Positions 1 through 13,167 of a DNA stretch of 45,366 nucleotides are shown one piece after another. A program made the translations under genes and the position numbers. The stretch lies in NCBI GenBank assembly GCA_025201705.1, contig MU616756.1:1-45366 (forward strand). The letters are read 5' to 3'. The DNA comes from Dissophora ornata. Taxonomy: Eukaryota > Mortierellomycota > Mortierellomycetes > Mortierellales > Mortierellaceae. Below the pieces are notes generated by a model. That model did no database searches. It was not told where the DNA came from and saw only the letters and a list, made by a program, of their open reading frames with translations. Every line of letters starts with the position of its first letter. Within the stretch, counting starts at the first letter, position 1.

Positions 1-24
1 TTTTTTTTTTTTTTTTTTTTTTTT
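1..24. repeat. poly-T run at the left edge
   Basis: The window opens with 24 consecutive T. It lies about 100 bases beyond the stop codon of the minus-strand kelch gene. It may be a homopolymer tract near a contig edge; nothing else can be said. Confidence 0.9.
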
Positions 25-127
25 ATCATGCAGACAATGTACCGTTCAGGTACTCCGAATTCTATTGAGCGATTCAAGAGTTGGTTAGCCCTAGTTCTTC
101 GCAGTACATAGCAACATCATATTCGCA

Positions 128-3100
128 TCAATCGTCAAGACGTACCAAAACTTGATCCAAAACAGCGCGATGTTGTGGATCGGGGTGGAGGAGTATGCTG
201 ATCAATTGTCTTGCGTTTTTATCCTGGACAGCCTGCTCAAAGTGAGGAATCTCGAGCTCGTGGGGGCTAGCCCATCGCAGACCATTGGGCAGGGCAGGGG
301 TGTCAGGTGAAGGGTGGGCTAGGAAATGGATCACCATCTCATCTGGAGCCGATAAGGGTATCAACGGCCTTGTCGCAAACAGTTCCTGTAACGTTTTTAA
401 AGTATCACAACAAGTTAGTAGTCAGCACAGCGTGGCTATAAGCAACTGAACACTCTTGCGAAGGCTCAGTGTGAATGGTACTCACGTAAAGCAGGCATCC
501 AAATGCCCAAAGGTCCATGCTGTACTGGGCTGTCACTCCAGTGGTAGAGGAGTTGGCGGCTGCCAAAGCAATCTCTGGTGGACAATACCGGGTGGTGCCC
601 ACACTGGTGCGTTCCTCCTCTGCAACTCTCGACGACTCTAAATCAATGAGCTTCCATTGCTGGCGTGGATCATCTCGGTTTCGCATGATATTGGTCGGCT
701 TCAAAGCACAGTAGACGATCTTCTTTGAATGACACCACGTCAGGCACCGCAGAACACCCTTGACAATGTCCTTGATGTAACATGCGTCTAGCGCCGGTCC
801 TGTTCTGTATAGCTCTGCGCCAGAGAGATCCAACTTTGCCCCTTCTTCTGTAGAGTCTATCGATGTAGACGCTGCCTGCTCTCTCAGGGCCAGCTTTTTC
901 GTCTTTCTTGCGTTCTTGAGCATCTGGGCCAAGGTCTCGTCCAACCGCTCCAGGATCGTAAGGCGGATCTTGGCCGGTTTATTCGGGTCATCCGTCTCGG
1001 AGAGTACAAGAGTGGCCATATGCTTCAACTCGACAATGCAAGGTCCCCGTAACCGTTTCAGTGTGCGGCACTCTCTCTCCCAGGCTTCCCTTCTGGTAAA
1101 CGACTTTATCACAATAGGTTGCTGCGTGTCCGAGTCCACTGCAAACAGGATGTCATTCGAAGCACCGTGGATAGGGCTTGGTGATTTGGAGACTAGGTAG
1201 CGTGCAGGTAGATTCTGAATGAGCATCACCAACGCTGGATGGTCCAGTGTCGTGTAAACTGTTGAAGAGTTGGTCGTAGAGGTTGATCCCATCCGATTCA
1301 GGGCCCTATAGCGCTCCTCCTCTTCATCGACTGTTGTGCTGACGAAGCTTCTACGGTAATAGCTGTCCCGCCACTGTGGGCTTCTTGGATGGAGATGTGT
1401 GGCGGAAATACCGTCGTCGTCACCTGATGCCTGTGATTCGGTATCTATTCCAGAGCACATCAGACTGACCCTATCCAGGGGACTGAGGGAATTGAACAAT
1501 GCAGTGTCTCGCTGCCCGATGGATCCTTCCCTGCCCAAGGCGTGTCCTCCAGCAGCTGTTGGGCTCAAAGAGGCTGATCCAGCACCAACAGAAGACCCTT
1601 TCCCGGAGAGGATCGACGGGGCACTTCCATCTCTCCGTGGGGCCCTCGAAGCAGCGTAGTTATGCGTCAAATTTGCGGCTGACTGCGTCATTGCCCGTGG
1701 AGCGCCTGCGGCGCTAGGGGTTCTGGCGGGAATATATCTCAGACTGGGGATGGAGCCTTTCTTCTCTCTCTGGTCAAACGACAGTGACGACGCAAATGTC
1801 CAGCGGTCTGCATCCTCCTCGTCGTTCTCAGCAAGATAGGCAGGATAATATGGATCAGAGGCGACAGACCCGCCTCTGATTCGTTGTGACGACTGGTCTG
1901 GATCTCCCTGGGATAATCGCCCAAACGATTGGACCTGTTGTGAATGCTGCAGATCAGCGGATCCACTGGATTCTGCATGGTTAACAAGCTCCTCCGTTGC
2001 TAAGCCAGCAATATTGGCTGCCTGCTGGCTTAATGTTGTCATGGACCGTAAAGCATATCCTTGAGGTGGTGGGGGAACAGATCTCCTGGCGGTGATGCTG
2101 GGCCACCCCCCGAGCGATGACCCTGAGTCTCTTCCCGAATGTTGGTAATAGCTAGGCTTGTCGTCCAAACTCAAACCCCCCGAGAGGTGCTGTTCTGCAT
2201 CCGACAGGTAGCTGGAATTGTCCCTGGAGAGCTCTGTCTTGTTCTGACTCTTCACTGAGGCGCGTCTCCTCAAGACCAGGAATGCAATAAACGACGCAAT
2301 AAGGACCAGGCTTCCACAGACAACGCCAATGGTCAAGGGTAAATGAGAACTATTGCCACTGTCCGATCCACCGGGCGAAGATGGGGAAGAAACGGGTACA
2401 CTTTGCGACACGTCCTTGGAGGAGGTCCACTCCCATTCGACAGTGTCGAGGATATAAATATTGACATCGTTCGCCTGGGGTGAGCCGTATCCTCCCCAGA
2501 CAAGCATGTTGGTGTCATTCAAGAGTGCAGAGTGTCCTGTCCGAGGGCCCGGCCCCACCTCTTTGTTGGTCGTGATCCTGTTCCAGACCCAAGGCGTCAC
2601 TGAGGCATCCATGACCCAGACATCGTCGTCCAGTGGCGTATCCACTCCACCCCCTATATTGCAGATCACAAGGGAGGGCAAGTGAGCATGGTCAGTGCTC
2701 TGTGTTTTGTCACCCTGCGTAGTCATTCCTGTTGTTGTTCCTGATTGTTTAGATTTCTGCATCACCTGCAGCTTTGAAGGCTGAAGGGAGTGGACAGTAG
2801 AGGAGGGGGGCAAAGCCGGTCTAAGGTAGGATGGTGCATGAGGGGCGCATGGCACAAACAGAAAGACAAAAGGGGGTAACAAAAAGAGAAGGGAGGCAGG
2901 AATGGGCTACATTACCATAGACAACCATCGTGTTGTTGAGACAGACAGCAGAATGCCCTTTCCGGGCCGAGGGCGAACCTCCTCCGCTGCCTGCATTGAC
3001 GGGAATGTTCAGCGCCCAGACCTCGAGGCTGAGATCAAAGGTGTGCACGTTGTTGAAGGCGTTGCTGGCACTGTCGCTGCCGCCAAAGATGATCATCATG

Positions 3101-4143
3101 TTGATTCCTGTTAGCTTGCACATGGTGTGGTACATCAGGGCTGGCCCGTTAGCGATCGATGTCCACTCAAACGTACTGTCATCCTGTGGTTCAATGGAGA
3201 CAAAGGTCATTGGGTAAAGTGGGTTTAGTAATCCCACCTGTTTCAAGAAGCAAGAATGACAAAAAGGAGGGAAAATGAAGCGATGCTTACGAGCTTTGTC
3301 AGATCATTCAGGGGAGTTGAGGAAGCATATCCATTGAATGCTGATACTGGTGCTCCACCATGCAAAAACACTGTATTGTTGGACAGGCCAACCGCTGCGC
3401 CCAATCGTGATGCTGGAGCTACCCCCGGATTAGCTGATAATCGAAAGAGAATGACATATGGTCTGTAAGTTGATATTCTGGTGCTGTTTGCGAGGCCCCC
3501 GGTGTGCGAATCCATGGCAATATGAGAGAAGGGCGTTACGTGAGGTGGGGATGGACCAGGTCCAAAAGATCGTGTCTAGGATAAGCAAGTCGCCCTGAAT
3601 GGATCCCGTAGTGGAATTACTGACTATTGACATCATCCTGCCTTGAGACTGAAGAGGAATAGAAGACAGGAACTTTTGAGGGTTCGGCCCCGTTGTTGTT
3701 ACGTTTGTGCCCGTAGAGTTGCCAGGTGTGAATTGAGTAGTGGGTTGGGACCATTGGCGGAGAGTTGTGCTCCAGACCCAGAGGTCGTTTGATCCTGCGA
3801 CAGTGGAGCCGAAGGGGTCGATATTGGGGTTGGCTGTGCCACCAAAGATGACCATGGAAGTATCAACAACGGCTGCTCCGTGAAAGGCGCGCCATGAAGG
3901 CGCGACATCTGCTGCTGCGACAGTTGATATCATTGGGGATTCTGCGAGGAGTAGAAGCAGAAGTAGTAAAGAGGAAGAGGTGGCGAGTTGTGAAAAGGAC
4001 TTTCTGCAGCGGGCGAATGTTCCTGGGAGGGGTGATGTAGATTGAGCTACTTGGGGTATGAAGACCCGCTCTAGGTGTGTGTTGTTGTGGAATGGGTCAC
4101 TTGGAGGGAGGCACCGTCTCGAGGAGATGACGACCCTCGACAT
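128..4143 (-). CDS. kelch-repeat, single-pass membrane protein with C-terminal pseudokinase domain
   Basis: Five exons join in phase: 4143-3540, 3433-3291, 3237-2916, 2653-486 and 385-128, giving about 1,164 residues. A leucine-rich signal-like stretch lies near residues 59-66. Five or six kelch motifs follow (IIFGG, VVYGG, LVWGG blocks). One membrane helix (about 461-483, ending LVLRRR) leads to a long Ser/Gly-rich linker and a kinase-like domain from about 890 to the end. The kinase fold is recognisable: VIK lysine, WERE helix-C glutamate, IDLES in place of DFG, PPE in place of APE. The catalytic loop reads IVYCALKPTNI, so all three HRD positions are replaced and the catalytic Asp is Ala. 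The expected topology is kelch domain outside, kinase-like domain in the cytosol. The start at 4143 was chosen ahead of the signal-like stretch; an in-frame ATG also exists at 4236. The intron at 2915-2654 is long (262 nt). Ligand and partners are unknown. Confidence 0.85.
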
Positions 4144-5097
4144 GGTCGTGGGTATAGATGAGGGGTGAGGGGTGGTTGATGGCGGGATGGAGAAGGATGG
4201 GAGTATATGGACATGACAGCCAGGTTGCCTTCCCACGTTGTTTTTTTTTTTTTGTATTGGCTGGGTGGGGAGTCCAGAGGAGTCCCATGGGCTGAATGCC
4301 CTGGATACAACAGAGTTAGAGAACAGTTTGTCATTTGTCTATTTTTACCAGAAAACGATATTTACACAAACACAAAGTGCAAGCGCATGCAATCGACCAC
4401 TGCAGGAGGTATATCAGGGCCGACATCCACTCGTCTAGAACCCGCCGCTGGATGTATCTGTACATGCCTGATCCGCCTCATGTATGCGCGAGAGAAGAGG
4501 CATGGATAGAGCTACAGTCGTGCTTGCCCATCTTCGGCATGGTGCATTTGTTTTGAACCCTTTCCTTGGGTCGTAGAATAGAAGCCATCGCCTTGGGTTA
4601 AATCCAGAATGATGACGTTGCGTTATATCCAAGCACATCAAGCCAGCCAATAATTTTCGTTCTTTGGCCTGTTTTTTTATTTTGGCACTGGTGCGTTCAT
4701 GGGTTGAATTCCTTCTCTTCGCATCATTTGGGATCATGTAATGTGCTGCACTTGGATTCAGTCTATCAGGGATGGGGGCGGTCAGGAATCGGTTTTCGGG
4801 AGAGGAAAAGTACAATCCTCTCAACTCTCATCACCGAATTTCTACCGGATCAAATCATGGAAAATGAGCTCATGATTGCAAGATTCATGTCGAAACTCTG
4901 ATCCAACACACTGTGCTCAGACCGGAACGCTTTTTCTTCGATTTGCAGCAACAACTGGCTTGTCCATTGGATTCAGGAATGCTGCCCATCTCAATCAACA
5001 CCCTTCAGATTGGATCGAAACTGCTTTCAACCAAGAGGAGACCATCATCTAATCTACCTTGCCCATTCCTGTTCGATTTCCACCCCAATAGTTCAAA
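4144..5097. other. divergent intergenic region, kelch gene / eL28
   Basis: No conserved coding region was recognised. It must hold the promoters of both flanking genes. A T11-13 tract lies near 4240. The short open frames here show no family motifs and overlap each other on both strands. Confidence 0.6.
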
Positions 5098-6170
5098 ATG
5101 TCGGCTGATCTTACCTGGTAAGGCGAATCACTTCATCTGGAAGACTGCAACAGAACCATCTTTTTATTTATTTATTTAAAATCATCAAGCAAAGGAAAGT
5201 TGCGCCAGGAATGAAGTATTGATCCGATATCGACTCGCTTTATTTTGATACAGGCTTCTTATCAAGAACAACAACTCCTTCTTGGTCAAGCGCTCCGGCG
5301 TTCAGTTCTCCTCGGAGGCTGGCAACTTGTTGAACAAGAACACGTTCAAGTTCTCTGGCATTGCCAACAACAAGGTACATGGCCTACCCACACCGACATG
5401 CCCGTGGTGAAATAAGAACTGGGGGATTTAGCGGGACCGCGATGGTGGGCGTGGCAATGGAAAGACCGTTATTGTAACAAAGGAGCAGGATCAGCGCTGC
5501 TTTGTGGGGAGCAGAAAGGGTTGGCGACAATAATCTAGTAGTTACTGAACTCGCAGTGTCGAGGAGAACTGGAGCAGGGATCTGGACTATCGACATGATT
5601 GCTGGGCAATTTACCAACAGGGACTATCATCAGCTGCGTCCGGTTTTTTTTGACAGAGGATTTAGAGGACAAAAAGGCTAGGGGGCTGTATCTGATATAG
5701 GCGTTAATGTCAATGAGACGCGCCATCCATACCCCGGTGCACACAAGCTCGATACTGACAATTACACCGGAAACACTACTCTCATGCATAGACCGTTGAC
5801 ATTGTTGCCGCCCCCTCGGGCCGCGGTGTTGTCGTTGCCACCAAGAAGACTGGTGTCCCCGCCTACAAGCCTTCCAAGGGCCTCAACAAGGTCACTCTTA
5901 CCAAGGGTGTCCGCAAGTCTGCTCGCTCTGTCGCTGGTCTTACCCGTGCCGGTTACCGCGCTGACCTCCGCCAGGTAAGAAAAAACAAAAGAGTTTCCTA
6001 ATATTCACTTATCGATCGCAGGATCGTATGGTTATCTAAATCATGCCTTTGCCATTTTGCAACAAAACTAGGCTGCTCTTGCCCGCGTCTCTGCTGTCCT
6101 CAACAGCCAGAAGGCCGTCAAGGCTGCCCCCAAGAAGGCTGGCAAGGGTGTCCGCGCCAACAAGAACTAG
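5098..6170 (+). CDS. RPL28: 60S ribosomal protein L28 (eL28)
   Basis: A structural protein of the large cytosolic ribosomal subunit. Four exons join in phase: 5098-5117, 5254-5374, 5792-5974 and 6072-6170, giving 140 residues; the family is usually near 137. The protein begins MSADLTWLLIKNNNSFLVKR, which matches the eL28 N-terminus, followed by a GRGVVVATKK strand and a basic tail ending in GVRANKN. The first exon is only 20 nt and is split inside the Trp codon. Intron 2 is 417 nt, long for this window. Lys/Arg-rich composition and strongly biased codons (GTC, AAG, GCC) suggest high expression. The 3' flank is A/T-rich with an AATAAA-like signal near 6196. Confidence 0.93.
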
Positions 6171-7661
<1,491 letters not shown>

Positions 7662-9116
7662 ATGATGCGCCACAATCACCGGCCTTGCGGAAGGAACACA
7701 AAAAAGGACAAGGAAGACCATTCATCTGCAGATGGGAATCTTTTTTTCTTTCTTTGCGAACTTGTTGTCGTTTTGTTTCAATAAAAGTTTTTTTTCCTTT
7801 CGGATACAAAAATGCATATACGATGCTGCATGAGGACAAAAAAAAAGAGGCATTGTTTGTAACCTCGGACTGATAGTCTATGCTACATGGCGTATGCCTT
7901 TATGGTAGTTGTAAATGTACATGAACGTAGGCGATGGAAGGGTGAGAAAAAAAGGAGGGGTGTGAAGCTTGCAGTCGAGTAGTCGAGACTCAGCTCGGGT
8001 TATTTGTGTGCGGGCGTTTATTTTTAACGGGCTCGGTGCCTAGGTTGCTGAACGTCGCACAGAATTTCGTTGCACGGACATTTGACACTCGAATGTCCAC
8101 AGTTTCCGGTCCATTGTCTTCGGTTTCATTTCCCCTCTTCCCGCTTCTTGTCCCGCCTGCACTGAACTGCGGCCTAGGCTCTATTCGAGCCTTGTGTGCT
8201 TGCTCCTGCTTTGGTGTCAGATGGACACGAGGGAGAATGTGTGTAGGGTGACCCAAAGAGTTGGTGTAGATGGGATGGACCGGAGACTTTTCAATGCCAA
8301 GAGCGAGTCCCGATAGAGCTCTGAGGAGTCGTTGCGTGCCGGGGACCTCCCTGATAGGCGTTTCGACTTTACCCCCACAATACTCGTACGCAACACAGCA
8401 ACGCAGTCAATTAATTGCACCAACACAGACTCCTCCTCCACAAACCATTCGTCAGCTCCCTGTGCCGCCTTTCCCCGAAAACCACAACCTTATCAAGATC
8501 CCTCTCAACCGGGATCAAGGCGAGGAATCTGGCAGATGGTGTCCGAGCTCGTCCGAAGGGGCGATTTTGGATCTTAATATCGTCATCTTCATTGCCGTCA
8601 TCTCAATTGTCGGATCTTTACCTCCTCTAGAACTGTCATCCACGTGTTTCAAATCCACCACTCAGGAGTTTATCCCACGGAATTACATTTGGGTTTTGTC
8701 ATCATCGCTTCTTTTTTGGCTGGAATGTTTGTGTGCACGCGTGTGAAAGAGGGGTAGTGAATGGAGCCTGGCACATGAAAGATGCGGCCATGTTGATCAA
8801 GGCTCTGTTGAGGTCCTCTATTTTGCATTCTTGGCCCTGCGTGTAGGCCGGGGTTGACGGTTGAACGGGTTCAGGAAAGAAGGTCAGAGTGATGCAGGAC
8901 AGGAAGCAATATTGTCAGAGATCGGGATGTGCGGATATCCTAATGCAGAACAGCGTTGTGTCTCCGTGCCCGGAGCGAAAGCAAAAGTATATACTATAAC
9001 CTATTTTGATCCTCTAGCTCTGCGCCCAGCAGCAGTTGTCGTGCTCGACCGACTGCCCTGTGTTGGGGGAGGGGGCTTTGTCCGTTTGCAGGAAGCGGGC
9101 GCACTGTGCGCGTGAG

Positions 9117-9165
9117 ACGGAGAGAGAGCGAGAGGGCGAGAGAGAGAGAGAGTGTGTGTGTGTGA
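9117..9165. repeat. GA then GT microsatellite
   Basis: An imperfect (GA)n tract with C interruptions passes directly into a (GT)5 tract. It sits in the presumed promoter region of the malate dehydrogenase gene. Confidence 0.85.
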
Positions 9166-9499
9166 ATGTGAGAGAGTTCGAGGGCAAAGGCAGCACGGGA
9201 AATTACGCGACAGGGTTTGATTGCTGCAACCGTCCATTTCCGAACCAGAAACTGAGATCAATTGACGGTGCATTCAGTGCGCACAAAGTGTGTGTGCAGC
9301 CCTATTCCTATTATTGATGTTTTGCATTGTGCAATTCCTCGGACGGGTGCGACCCGCAGCGGAAGAAGATGATGGCAGGAGCCGCTGTTGCATGTCCGGA
9401 GAGAGAACACGGATAGGGGCAGCGCCGCGTGCTATTGCCGACTGGGACGAAAACGGAACGGTGCGTATTAACTCTGGTGATGTATGCTGTTACAAAAAG

Positions 9500-9507
9500 T
9501 ATAAAAA
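9500..9507 (+). promoter_or_regulatory. TATA-like element for malate dehydrogenase
   Basis: The sequence TATAAAAA precedes a CT-rich tract (about 9530-9560) of the kind that often marks fungal transcription starts, about 450 bases ahead of the ATG at 9960. This would give a leader of roughly 400 nt. Confidence 0.4.
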
Positions 9508-9959
9508 GGGTGTTCATGCATGCCATCATCGCCTCTCTCTCTCTCCTCTCTCTCTCTCCGTACTCCCAGCAACGCACCCATCCTTGCCTATCGCTCTAGT
9601 CCTCGCACTATAGACCCCTGTAGAACTATCATAGTAAAGTAAGTTCGACATACCAAAATCTCTTCTGCGCGGCATGCATCAACGTAGCCAGTCTCTTTTT
9701 GAAGCTCCGTATTTGTGCATTTGTGCGTGTCGATCTGATCGATGCAGCTCATCACGCACGCGTGTCTACTTTCTTCCAACTTGCTTTTGTTGAGTGTGAG
9801 AGTTTCAACAGCAACAAATAGCTTCTTTCTCTTCGATAACTTCTCTCATCCTTATTCCGTCTTCTTTTCCCAACCGCTCCATTTCTCGCTAAAATCCTAA
9901 CATATTCTTCTTCTCTTCTCACCCACTGACTCCCCCAGTCTCCATCTCTAGAAAACATC

Positions 9960-11440
9960 ATGGTCAAAGGTAACAAAAGACTCCCCTCATTTCAGCGCAC
10001 ACGCAACAATGAACCATCGTTGATTCACAATTTAACTGACAGCCCGTTTGTTCGAAACAACAACCGATACTAGTCGTTATTTGCGGTGCTGCAGGAGGTA
10101 TTGGTCAGCCTCTGTCGTTGCTCCTGAAGCAGTCGAACCTGATCTCGCACTTGGCCCTTTTCGATGTCGTGAACGCAGTCGGTGTCGCCGCTGATTTGTC
10201 TCACATCAACACAAAGTCCAAGGTCACTGGACATGGCAAGGAGAAGATGGACGAAGCCTTGGCAGGCGCTCATACCGTTGTGATCCCAGCTGGCGTGCCC
10301 CGCAAGCCTGGCATGACCAGAGACGACCTCTTCAAGGTAGAGCGAACTTTTCTACATCGCCCAATTTGCAATACTGGCCAGCCATGTGTTGAAAGCATCC
10401 TAATCACACGGGCTTTGGCCTCTATAGATTAACGCTGGTATCGTGAGGGATCTGGCGGACGGTGTTGCCAGGAACTGCCCTGGTGCCTTTGTCCTGGTCA
10501 TCTCAAACCCTGTCAATTCGACCGTGCCCATTGTCTGCGAGGTTCTGAAGAAGCACGGCGTTTTCAACCCCAAAAAGTAGGTTTGCCAGGATTCGAAATT
10601 TGACTCATCTCCCAATATTTGAAAGTGTGGAGCAAAACAAAGCCGAACCCATTTCTGTGCGCGATACATTTGCGGTGGATGGAGAGGGAGAGAGGGGAGT
10701 TAATCACGCCATGTTGGTCCCTCGTTATCTTCCCCCACACCCCAGTCACCCAGTCAGATGCTCTCCTTCTCCAAGCAGCGCCCAAAAACTGGGTTGTCGA
10801 TTGGGTTAGCGGTTGGCGCAAGGAGCAATCCACTAATCCACACTTGTTTATCGCATCTCAATCCCATCATCATAGGGTCTTTGGAATCAGCACATTGGAC
10901 GTTGTCCGCTCTTCCAGATTCGTCTCCGAAGTTTCCTCCTCTATCGACCCCTCCACGCGCGTCACTGTCGTCGGCGGCCACTCTGGCGTCACCATTGTCC
11001 CACTCCTCTCCCAGCTTCCTCACAACTTTGCCGAGTCCCTCTCCAAGGAACAGCTCGATGCTCTCACCAACCGTATCCAATACGGAGGTGACGAGGTCGT
11101 CAAGGCCAAGGACGGTGCCGGCTCTGCCACTCTTTCCATGGCCTACGCCGGTGCCCGCTTCACCCTTACGTTGCTCGATGCGACGGTGGCCGGCAAGACT
11201 GGTTTGGTCGAGTCGACGTATGTGAATCTGGATGCCGACAAGGACAATACCTCCGCGTTCAAAGAGAAGACAGGCTTGGATTACTTTGCACAGGATGTGG
11301 AGTTTGGAACAGAGGGAGTCAGCAGGATCTTGGAGCTGCCCAAGGTTTCGAGCTACGAGCAGGGGCTCTTGGACGCTGCCATTCCAGAGCTGAAGATCAA
11401 TATCGCCAAGGGTGCGGACTTTATCACCGTCAGTGCGTAA
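9960..11440 (+). CDS. MDH1: malate dehydrogenase, NAD-dependent
   Basis: Interconverts malate and oxaloacetate with NAD. Four exons join in phase: 9960-9969, 10074-10336, 10428-10576 and 10876-11440, giving 328 residues, the usual family length. Visible landmarks are the Rossmann glycine motif ([11 protein letters not shown]), the active-site loop [31 protein letters not shown] and the catalytic His in [13 protein letters not shown]. The first exon is just 10 nt (ATG GTC AAA G), so the start depends on splicing to 10074. There is no evident mitochondrial presequence and no C-terminal SKL-type signal, so a cytosolic form is the simplest reading, although the sequence type also resembles mitochondrial enzymes. 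Intron 3 is 299 nt. Confidence 0.93.
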
Positions 11441-12483
11441 AAGTTATAAATAGTGTAGGCGCCGAATGTCTTCCATAGCGCCGTGTAAGATAAAACTCAA
11501 GACCCCATCTTCTCAACACCTGTGTGCATTGGCAGAAAGTTAATATGAGTAGTACAATCGAGAGACTTGGTAGTAGTGAAGACTGGAAAAAGGTTCTGGC
11601 AGCAACAATCCTACACTCTGTTCGAACAATATGGTGGAGAGCCATCCACGACAAGTTGGCAACAGCAAAAGTAATGCACTTCAAATGGCAACGCGCTCCC
11701 AGCCCTACTTGCTGCCAATGCGGTTGAGTAACGACCATATGCTCTTCTTATGTCTAACTAAGTGCCGGATCTGGGTTACCGACCTTACGGACCTCACTAC
11801 CAAATATATCTGGAGCGACCGAGACCTCTGTGCTCTAACTCCTCTCTCCTCGTCGTCTCATCCCCTCGTTTTCCCCTTCATCTTCTTGCCTCATCGGATG
11901 TGCACCAAAGTTGTGGGCAGCATTCTGGAAAAGGTTTATCTGTATCAGATGGTACAAGTTCACACGTAGAGCCGGGTGGAAAGCCGCTTTCCCGGCATTT
12001 GGGCTAAAATGTACCCATACATTCCGGTTGACCTTGAACAAGCTGCACACTCGCAACGACGATTCCTGCTGCAAGAATAATCCGCTTGATCATTCTACAT
12101 TGAAGCATAATGGTTTATTGTTCCCGCGGTTCTGACACTGGCGAAGTAACGGACGATTGCATACATAGTCGACCAGTCTCACATGGCCCCTGAAAGACAT
12201 CAAATAATAGCGTGGCCATTACCCCGTAATTAAGATGTAATCCAAATCGCCTGGGCGAATGCAGCTTTGCCAAGAACGCTTGGCCATATGCCAGCAATCT
12301 CTGATGTTCATGCAATCTGCTTGCTTCGCCAAGGTTCTCACCCCTTATTTTCAAGCAACCTCCCACTCATACACAGCTGTTACTGACACTCCCCATTTCA
12401 GTCGATTGTTTTCTCTCTCGCTGTCTTCGTTGTCTCTCGCTCTCCCTCGCGTTGTCTCTCGCTGCCTCCAATCGACTTCAGAA
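11441..12483. other. intergenic region after malate dehydrogenase
   Basis: No convincing gene. The open frames on both strands have no recognisable motif. A CT-rich tract at 12407-12475 immediately precedes the small secreted-peptide ORF and could be its leader. Confidence 0.55.
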
Positions 12484-12597
12484 ATGATGAAACACTTCAT
12501 CACTCTATTGCTAATCTCATTCTCGGTCGTTTCGGCCCGATGTTGGTGGACAGGATGCAATAATGGTCGTTGTATCCCTGGTGGCATACTATTATAA
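12484..12597 (+). CDS. possible small secreted cysteine-containing peptide, perhaps frame-broken
   Basis: A 37-residue ORF follows a CT-rich leader. It starts with two Met, then a short hydrophobic segment (FITLLLISFSVV) ending SA, which fits a signal peptide; the remaining part has three Cys (CWW, GCNN, RC). The stop comes at 12595. In the +1 frame an open stretch rich in Tyr and Cys (including NNFCCTYEH and YECPG) continues to about 12730, so one indel or an unrecognised short intron may separate the halves. The family was not recognised. The call is tentative because short ORFs of this size occur by chance. Confidence 0.35.
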   Translation: MMKHFITLLLISFSVVSARCWWTGCNNGRCIPGGILL

Positions 12598-12726
12598 TAA
12601 TTTTTGCTGCACCTACGAGCATATAGAAAAATATGAATGTCCAGGGACTCCAGATGTCTATGAAAATCATGTTAATGTCTCTTCTGAACCAACCCTTATT
12701 TCTAATAAGGTTTGTTTTGTTCTCAT

Positions 12727-13167
12727 CTAGCTGAGTGGATACCGGTAGATGTGATTCTTTTTCGAACCATTTTTGGCGTACAGTCCTGCAAGTGTCTGTT
12801 CGTCCGTTTTGTAATACATGGTCTTGTTGTACTCCAACTTCTCCTGTAGGACGGTGGCAACTCTATACACCTCCTCTTGATCCAAATAGTCAGATGTATA
12901 CACAATTATAACACCCGTCTTTGAGCTTGTCGCGTTGGGATTTTCTTGTGCAGTGGAGCATTTTGCCACGCCTCCCAACAAATCCTGCTCAACCAGTTCT
13001 TTTGTAGCGGCCCACTTTTCGTCGAGGACTGACTTGTCATAGAATAACATCCATTTTCCTGTGCGTGAACCGCCCGCAAAGTTCTTGGATGGTGTCCGGG
13101 CCCATAGCCAACATTTGTCGATCGTCTGTGTAGGGATCGGGGCTCGAATCGATGGTAATTTAGGCAT
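12727..13167 (-). CDS. DUF1917 / BLES03 (C11orf68-like) family protein
   Basis: Single-exon gene of 146 residues. The middle carries the family pattern: KCWLWARTPS, GKWMLFYDKS, a Trp-containing helix, AKCST, then GVIIVYTSDYLDQEEVYRVA and YKTDEQTLAGLY near the C-terminus. These match my memory of the DUF1917/BLES03 proteins, some of which are labelled phosphothreonine-lyase-domain-like in databases; the human homologue has an eIF4E-like fold. The biochemical role is unproven. The start at 13167 is the only upstream Met. It lies tail-to-tail with the small secreted-peptide ORF. Confidence 0.7.
   Translation of the reverse strand: MPKLPSIRAPIPTQTIDKCWLWARTPSKNFAGGSRTGKWMLFYDKSVLDEKWAATKELVEQDLLGGVAKCSTAQENPNATSSKTGVIIVYTSDYLDQEEVYRVATVLQEKLEYNKTMYYKTDEQTLAGLYAKNGSKKNHIYRYPLS

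Larger units (their letters stand above)
7662..9959. other. long intergenic region upstream of malate dehydrogenase
   Basis: About 2.3 kb without a recognisable gene. It contains the ubiquitin gene 3' end, a GA/GT microsatellite at 9117-9165, a TATA-like element near 9500 and a CT-rich leader at 9530-9560. Several open frames of 60-158 codons exist but lack motifs and overlap on both strands. Confidence 0.55.

Noticed and set aside
1..24. Telomere or retroposon poly-A tail
   Set aside because: A plain T run without telomeric hexamers or an adjoining retroelement.
5375..5791. snoRNA hosted in the long eL28 intron (and in the ubiquitin-eL40 intron 7023-7377)
   Set aside because: Ribosomal protein introns often host snoRNAs, but I found no convincing paired C/D or H/ACA boxes by eye.
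8270..8746. 158-codon plus-strand frame
   Set aside because: No domain, no conserved motif, overlapping open frames on the same strand; probably chance.
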